Shown here: positions 58,501 to 64,000 of the stretch, piece by piece
Numbering within the stretch: position 1 is the stretch's first letter
How the letters are laid out: the number at the start of each line of letters is the position of its first letter
Assembly: GCF_003589595.1 (NCBI RefSeq)
Contig: NW_020653715.1
Coordinates: 206,986-270,985, forward strand
Length of the DNA stretch: 64,000 nt
From: Hyposmocoma kahamanoa
Lineage: Eukaryota > Arthropoda > Insecta > Lepidoptera > Cosmopterigidae
Direction: 5' to 3'
Made by a program: the position numbers and the translations under genes
The notes under the pieces: model-generated
Database searches by the model: none
Told to the model about the DNA's origin: nothing
Seen by the model: the letters and a program-made list of their open reading frames with translations, nothing else

Positions 58501-58905
58501 ATAATAATAATAATAATAATAAACACAACAGCTACACAAGTCATTGCATTCCCTGAATCTACCACCAAACACTTGTTACAGAAGGCAGCTATCCTTAATA
58601 CTTGTCGCATTGTCAGAAGGTTCTTGCAGATGAAAGAGGACGAAGTAGGCTTTTGTTATCCACTACCACCACCCTCCACATAGACATACTGCATTTGCTT
58701 GATTTCGGTCCGCAAGTGTGGTTCAAGCCAGCTAACAAGCTGAGAAAAATAAAAAATATAATACTAATAGTCCTTGAACCTGATTTCCTGACCCCGGCCG
58801 ACTGTGCCATTGCCGGGGAAAATCGTCTCTCCCAATTAAAAATCCAAAATTATCTTTTAAACCTTGAGAGAGGCGAGAATCTAAAATAGATATAATAATA
58901 ATAAT
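58501..58905. repeat. Possible retroelement 3' fragment between (AAT)n runs
   Basis: (AAT)n at about 58502-58521 and a second short run at 58889-58905 enclose a 95-codon plus-strand frame (58602-58889) with HCQKVLADERGRSRLLL and LDFGPQVWFKPANKLRKIKN. It is reminiscent of the end of some insect non-LTR ORFs, with a TAA-type tail, but no diagnostic motif is present. Confidence 0.25.
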
Positions 58906-59089
58906 TCTCCTTAATTTTTTTTAACACAGTTTAGTCTAGTTTCCAGTGGCAGTAGTCCCCTTTTAAGCATAATGGTAAATTTTTGTTTCTTTTTTAAATT
59001 ATGTATTTTATGTAAAATTTTCTAACCGAGAGTAAGCCACAAATAAGGTACAGGTTTTCTGTGGGGTATCTGCGTTTTTTAAAGTACAC

Positions 59090-59470
59090 ATACCTTTAGC
59101 GGGCCGCACTGTGCTCGCTCCACCTCAATGAATTTATATTTCGGCGCACCTCCCCGTAAGGGAATACAGTACACCAGAACAGATTGCACCAAGGCGATAT
59201 AGATTTCATTAAGGAGATGCTTAGGAAAGTCTTTACTTCTAGTCATCTATCCTGGAACTACACGTCTCAAAGTTCTGTACATCCAGATCAGCTTTCTAAC
59301 CCTGCTAGAAACTTGTTCAATGTGTGAGTAACGAGAGAGTCTTGGATCGATAACAATATCTAAATATTTAGTTTGTGTTACTTTCTAAATAATTGGACGG
59401 CCATAATGTCTATCATTTATATTACAGCACAAATGAACTATAAGGTTAAAATTTTTGCTCGGTTGTGAAC
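59090..59470 (-). pseudogene. Non-LTR reverse transcriptase thumb fragment
   Basis: The minus strand reads KYLDIVIDPRLSRYSHIEQV, then SSRVRKLIWMYRTLRRVVPG, a stop, and NEIYIALVQSVLVYCIPLRG followed by KYKFIEVERAQ. This is the region after the YADD box (K[YF]LGxxID...W..H.. and the Y-I-A-L-Q-S..Y.I..WGG blocks) in Jockey-type elements. One in-frame stop and divergence at both ends show it is dead. The palm and endonuclease are absent. Confidence 0.7.
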
Positions 59471-60122
59471 AAATGTTTATATCAACCGAGTGGTACTGCG
59501 TGTTCATAATAACTGAATTTGAATTTGGTATAAAAGTTTATAATATTATATCTATTATATTATTTAGAGCCAATGACTCCTCGAGATACAAGAGAAAGAA
59601 TGAATACATCATCACAATCGGCAGCAGCAGGTCTCTGCTTTACACATTTTGAGTGATAGCCCACCCCTCCGCTCAATAAACGGAATAACTGCGGGGTCGT
59701 GTAGCGCCGTAGGTTATAATGGCTCACCATCCTTATGAACACAACGCCAATAGATTTGAAAGCATTAAGGTGATAAACAACTTTTTATTTTTCATCATTC
59801 AATATAAAATAACGGAGTTACTATTAAAGTTATTTTTACCTGAAGTTTCGTCAAACTTTATTAAACTGCTTTATTTGGTATCGTGACTTTTTTTGAAAGG
59901 TTTTAACGTGAAATGCCTGTAATGCTGATATTAAATTATTGAATTATTAGAAAGAATGAGTCGCGATTGCGACCCCGAAGCCTCCCTGAATAAATAATAA
60001 GCTCCGAATGGAATGACATGTTTAAGTTAAGAACATGCTTGTGTGCATTCGACAGATGTAGAAGTTTACAAGGTTGGCGTCGACATTTCCTAGATTTATC
60101 GAAGTGTAAATGAGAACGCTAC
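59471..60122. other. Unassigned sequence
   Basis: Nothing recognised. Confidence 0.4.
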
Positions 60123-60142
60123 ACGTACCTTCAAAGGTACGT
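60123..60142. repeat. 20-nt palindrome next to the mariner
   Basis: acgtacctt / aaggtacgt around ca, ending 27 bp before the left terminus of the mariner. Confidence 0.7.
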
Positions 60143-60169
60143 ACAAAACCCATCAAGTTACATAGAATA

Positions 60170-61477
60170 CGTAGGGTACTCAATAAGTTTTGAGATGCTC
60201 GAAATTTAAAAATGAAACGCAGCCGTATTATATGTTTTTAAAAAGCAAATTTATTTAAAAATGGGTCACCAAAAGCAACTTAGCTAAATTAAAAAAAATA
60301 TGACATTGTTAGTCATTTTACTACAACGCTTCCCGCGCTTTTTCTTTGCAATAATGGATCTTAACCGTGAACATTTTCGCGCTATGATCTTCTATGATTT
60401 TAAATGTGGTTTAACTGAACAATTAAGTTTGGAACGTTTGCAGTCAGCATTAGAGGACTCAGCTCCTTCTCGTGCAACAGTTTTTAGGTGGTTTAAGGAA
60501 TTTAAAAGAGGCAAAACTAACCTTCAAGATGACCTAAGAGGCGGACGCCCGGAAACAGCAGTTACTGCAGAAAATGTGTGGACATCTGAAATGTTGGTGC
60601 GAGAAGACCCACGAATCACGTACACGAACATTGAGAAGATCCTAGGCATTAGTTCGGGGAGCGTCAATACTATCCTGCATCAACATCTTGGAGTGAGGAA
60701 GCTTTGTTGTCGATGGATCCCACGATTGCTCTCCGGTACTGAAAAACAGGCTCAAGTGGATTGGTGCCGAGAAATGCTTATACGTTTCGAAAACGGGACA
60801 TCGAGACGTGTTTCAGAAATCGTTACTGGTGATGAAACATGGATCTATCAATATGATCCAGAAAGCAAGAAGCAGTCGTCGGTGTGGGTCTTCGCAGAGG
60901 GACAATTACCGACAAAGTTGCAAAGACCTCGAAACGTCGGCAAAAAATGGTAGCTAGTTTTTTTTCTCGGAGCGGACATTTGTCGACGTCAGTGTTAGAA
61001 AATAGTAGGTCTGTTAATTCAGAATGGTACACAACAGTAGCATTGCCAAAAGTTTTCCAAGCTGTGCGGGAGAGGAGACCAAAGACCGGGCTTCGGGGAA
61101 TCATGCTGCATCACGATAACGCCTCTTCACATACGTCTCTCAGAACAAAGGCGTTTATTGCGGAATCTGGTATAGAAACCTTAAATCACCCGCCGTACAG
61201 CCCTGACTTGGCTCCCTGCGATTTCTTTTCGTTCCCAACAGTGAAGGAAAAAATGAAAGGAAAATTTTTTTTTAGTATCGAAGAAGCAGTAGCTGCCTAC
61301 GAAATGGCAATTTCAATGCTGACGGATCAAGACTGGCAAAAGTGTTTTCAGAGTTGGTTTAGGCGAATGAAACTTTGTGTAGATAATGATAGAGAGTATT
61401 TTGAAAAAATGTAAAATAAATTATATTAATATGTTTGATATTTTTTCTTTATCTCAAAACTTATTGAGTGACCTACG
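60170..61477 (+). mobile_element. mariner transposon, full length (1308 bp)
   Basis: The 5' terminus cgtagggtactcaataagtt and the 3' terminus (reverse complement cgtaggtcactcaataagtt) extend as a 27-bp inverted repeat (60170-60196, 61451-61477) with two adjacent mismatches. TA lies directly outside both ends (60168-60169, 61478-61479), the invariable mariner target. It encloses a transposase of normal length with one frameshift. Confidence 0.92.
60354..61414 (+). pseudogene. mariner transposase, DD34D, one frameshift
   Basis: Cut-and-paste transposase acting on the flanking inverted repeats. The start is the ATG at 60354 (MDLNREHFRAM), the normal first residue region of the family; the frame opens 54 bp earlier without homology. 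The N-terminal half has the helix-turn-helix DNA-binding region (SRATVFRWFKEFKRG, then LQDDLRGGRP) and a second one (ISSGSVNTILHQHLGVRK). The catalytic triad is intact: GDETWIYQYDP (Asp near residue 160), LHHDNASSHTS and YSPDLAPCDFFSF, with 34 residues between the last two Asps. After 60941 the frame moves from one phase to another within a run of six A (60942-60947), one base short; about 353 residues in all. With one A missing in a homopolymer, either a mutation or a sequencing error is possible, so the copy could be intact in the animal. Confidence 0.88.
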
Positions 61478-63044
61478 TATTCGGGGTCCTAATGTTATCC
61501 ATGGCAGATGATTAAGCAGAATCTAAACAGGATTACTCCGGAGCTCTGCATTATTTGATCATCACTTTTTCAATTTGTCGCCTGCATTTCTTAAGCAGAA
61601 CCTTCTAAACACCACAATCCTCATCCGAGGTTAACCCATTTCAGTCATCTGCTGGTTCAGGAGCTATTGATGCTCCAACTGAGTCAAAGTCACACCCGGC
61701 TGAAAACTGGGTCTAATAATACGTTGTATCTTTTGATCATGACTCTGAGTGTTGAGAAATGACGCCAACGCCAAAGAAACACCCGATGCTTTTATACAAT
61801 TTTGCACAATTCTTATTTTACAATAAAAATATCAGAAGAAAAAATATAAAATTTCCTTTCATTTTTACAGGAAGAGGGGCTATTTTATGGACAATATTGT
61901 GGATATTTATTTAGTTATTTTTATTTTTGGAGGGACAAATTCTTATACATATGACAAAAATATATATTTAAAATTAACTAACAACTAAACCTACGGTCGC
62001 CCAAATATAATTTAAACAAAACAAAAAGAGAAACCGACACAATTATTTATATATAGGTACAATAATGAAACTAAACAACGTAATGCAGCACTGTCTCTAT
62101 CCCAAACAACGCAACATGCGTACAGGCAACGCGCTGCATTCGGAAGCGGTCACCGATTCTCTAATGTTATCTATTTATTTGGAGAAGTGAATTATACTTC
62201 AAGAATTTTATATTAAGTTATTCAAACAAATCACAATAATGTTTGTTAATACAAAAATATATCTTTTCAGTTGGGCGTAAAAAGAAGTATTTTTTTGTAA
62301 AAATATATAAGACATGAAAATATGAAATACAGTTTTTATATTTCAATTAAAATATAATACCTTCATAAAATCATGCATTTATGCATATAACTATTAGAGC
62401 ATTTTTTTTCTTTGTCAAACAGAAAAGGGACAAAATATATCTATGAAATTGCTAAATATAGGCCTTCGAATTTGCAACGGCCTAAGAGCCAATGACCCGC
62501 AAGGCCATCAACGATTTATTTGTTAAAGTACAGCGGCAACGAATATCACTTATGTCTGAATAGGCCTTAATATACATATTCATATTCGTTATGACACCTA
62601 ATTAAAAGCGAAAATAAATTTGCTATATTCAAATCATATTTATAACCATCCTTTGCACCATCTATTAGCACAAAAGGGCCAACAATAATTTAAGTTAAGA
62701 ACATGTCATAATAAATATTTTACTTACGTATTGGGAGTGGCAGATCAGGACTAGCACCACTATTGTAGCAACACTGATAACGATGGGAAGAAAATCATCA
62801 AACCAGCAGGGCGGAGAAGCAACGTGAATGGCGAGGGGGTTTAGCGAAGTTGTTTGAACAACTCGGCATGATAAAGGCAAGTTTGGAGATATGACGGCAC
62901 GGCGGGATAAGAAGTTGCCGGCGCACGTGTGTTCACCGTATCGATTCTCGATTACATTGAAGTTACAGGTAGACCATTCTGAGATAAGAATGCAGAATTG
63001 TGATATTTAGTCTTTCATATTATTGTCATTTACCTAGTATGGAT
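61478..63044. other. Unassigned sequence
   Basis: No gene or named repeat recognised. Confidence 0.4.
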
Positions 63045-63330
63045 ATACTTGGCTGATTGTTATGTTGAGATAGTGGTATTATAACAGTGATTCTTAGTTG
63101 GTTCGAATCCCTGAGGCGGTATGTGCCTATTACTTAAATTTCCGTATTACGTACATTTGAGAAATACATCGTGATAATACCTGAAATGTCGCAGAAGTTT
63201 TACAACCCTTGAAAAACGGCGTAGAGTCTCCATCCCGCATCAGGACAACAGGGTGACGGACTTTGACCTGAACCTTGTACATAAAACCAACAGTGAAATG
63301 GGTTGGTGATGTTCGTAGCGTAAAAAAGAA
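63045..63330 (+). repeat. tRNA-derived SINE, second family
   Basis: Head with tgagatagtggtattataac (A-box-like) and gttggttcgaatccctg (B box at about 63098), body gtattacgtacatttgag, and a far end cttgtacataaaaccaacag tgaaatgggttggtgatg that looks like a decayed RTE-type tail. Same body as 10365-10640 and 56935-57118. Confidence 0.55.
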
Positions 63331-64000
63331 CGCTCTATTGAGCTGCGTGAACGTGATACTTATAATTTCGAATAAAAAATCATCAGGGACATAATTTTTT
63401 GACTTAACTTTTGAAGATAATAAAATTTGTCTAGTGTAGATTGTAGGCGTTCTTAGTTATTCTCTAAATAATTATTACTGGTTACAGGTTTTTATCATGT
63501 TATGGCTTATTATTATTATTTTGGAACTGTTACACGCTTCAAGGTCACATGTTGTCCATGAAAATAAAAATAAACAGAAATTATACCACGGTAACAAACA
63601 TGTAATTAGGTGATTATCACGAGATATTTCCATTTAATATATTTGCTAATTAAATTTCAAAGCACAACAGAATGCCTTTATGTGCCGTAATTCAGTAAAA
63701 ATTCAGTATTCTATTAATTGCAATAATAGGTTAACACAGACTAGCATGTTATAATATATTTGTTGACTGTTCTCGAATTTATAAACAGAATTTCAATGGT
63801 TTTTAATGCACCGACCTTCAGGGCGATGATTGTCTTATTCAACGAGTTTCTTGCATTCGACCAGGTTGCTAATGTACTCGTGGACAGTTGGTCGCAACTC
63901 ATAGCTGCTATTATATATTTTGTTTATTCATGTCATTGTAGAGCTAATTAGCCTTACAATTTCTTTATAATTAAATATTATTTTGTGTTTTTTATTTTAT
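63331..64000. other. Unassigned sequence
   Basis: Nothing recognised to the window edge. Confidence 0.4.

Overview
The window looks like AT-rich insect nuclear DNA, most likely from a moth or butterfly (Lepidoptera). I infer this from the mix of repeats: RTE-type 3' ends carrying the GTGCCCAACAGTGGGAC block, tRNA-derived SINEs, several non-LTR retrotransposon lineages, a DD34D mariner and a Penelope-like fragment. No bacterial-style gene organisation, rRNA gene or functional tRNA gene is visible. I found no host protein-coding exon that I would defend, so the window is either intergenic or inside a very long intron. A 400-base run of N (24095-24494) marks an assembly gap.

Layout. 0.8-4.3 kb: decayed non-LTR reverse transcriptase pieces, one of them split by a 604-bp terminal-inverted-repeat element (2460-3063) with a TTAT target duplication, then a mariner remnant ending in a hairpin. 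5.7-16 kb: mostly unassigned sequence with SINEs, RTE tails, a decayed RT (11.6-12.2 kb) and shared interspersed repeats. 16.5-25 kb: a candidate conserved noncoding block, a non-LTR endonuclease fragment (18.5-19.3 kb), an RTE C-terminus (20.1 kb), a Penelope-like GIY-YIG fragment bracketed by inverted repeats (21.2-22.45 kb), a SINE with an RTE-like tail, and the gap. 26-36 kb: two tRNA-SINE copies, distant inverted repeats, a 355-bp MITE with TTA target duplication (34.3 kb) and several hairpins. 37.3-41.4 kb (minus): a non-LTR retrotransposon with an intact ORF2 and an ORF1. 45.9-50.8 kb: nested repeats, including a second non-LTR element with an intact 979-residue ORF inserted in an older repeat. 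53-64 kb: hairpins, including a perfect 48-nt palindrome, RT remnants, a near-intact mariner (60170-61477) with one frameshift, and a SINE.

The coding capacity is therefore mobile-element machinery: two apparently intact endonuclease/reverse transcriptases, one nearly intact transposase, and many dead fragments plus non-autonomous elements that would depend on such enzymes. The nested insertions give a partial relative age order. All family names come from motifs read by eye; no database search was possible.
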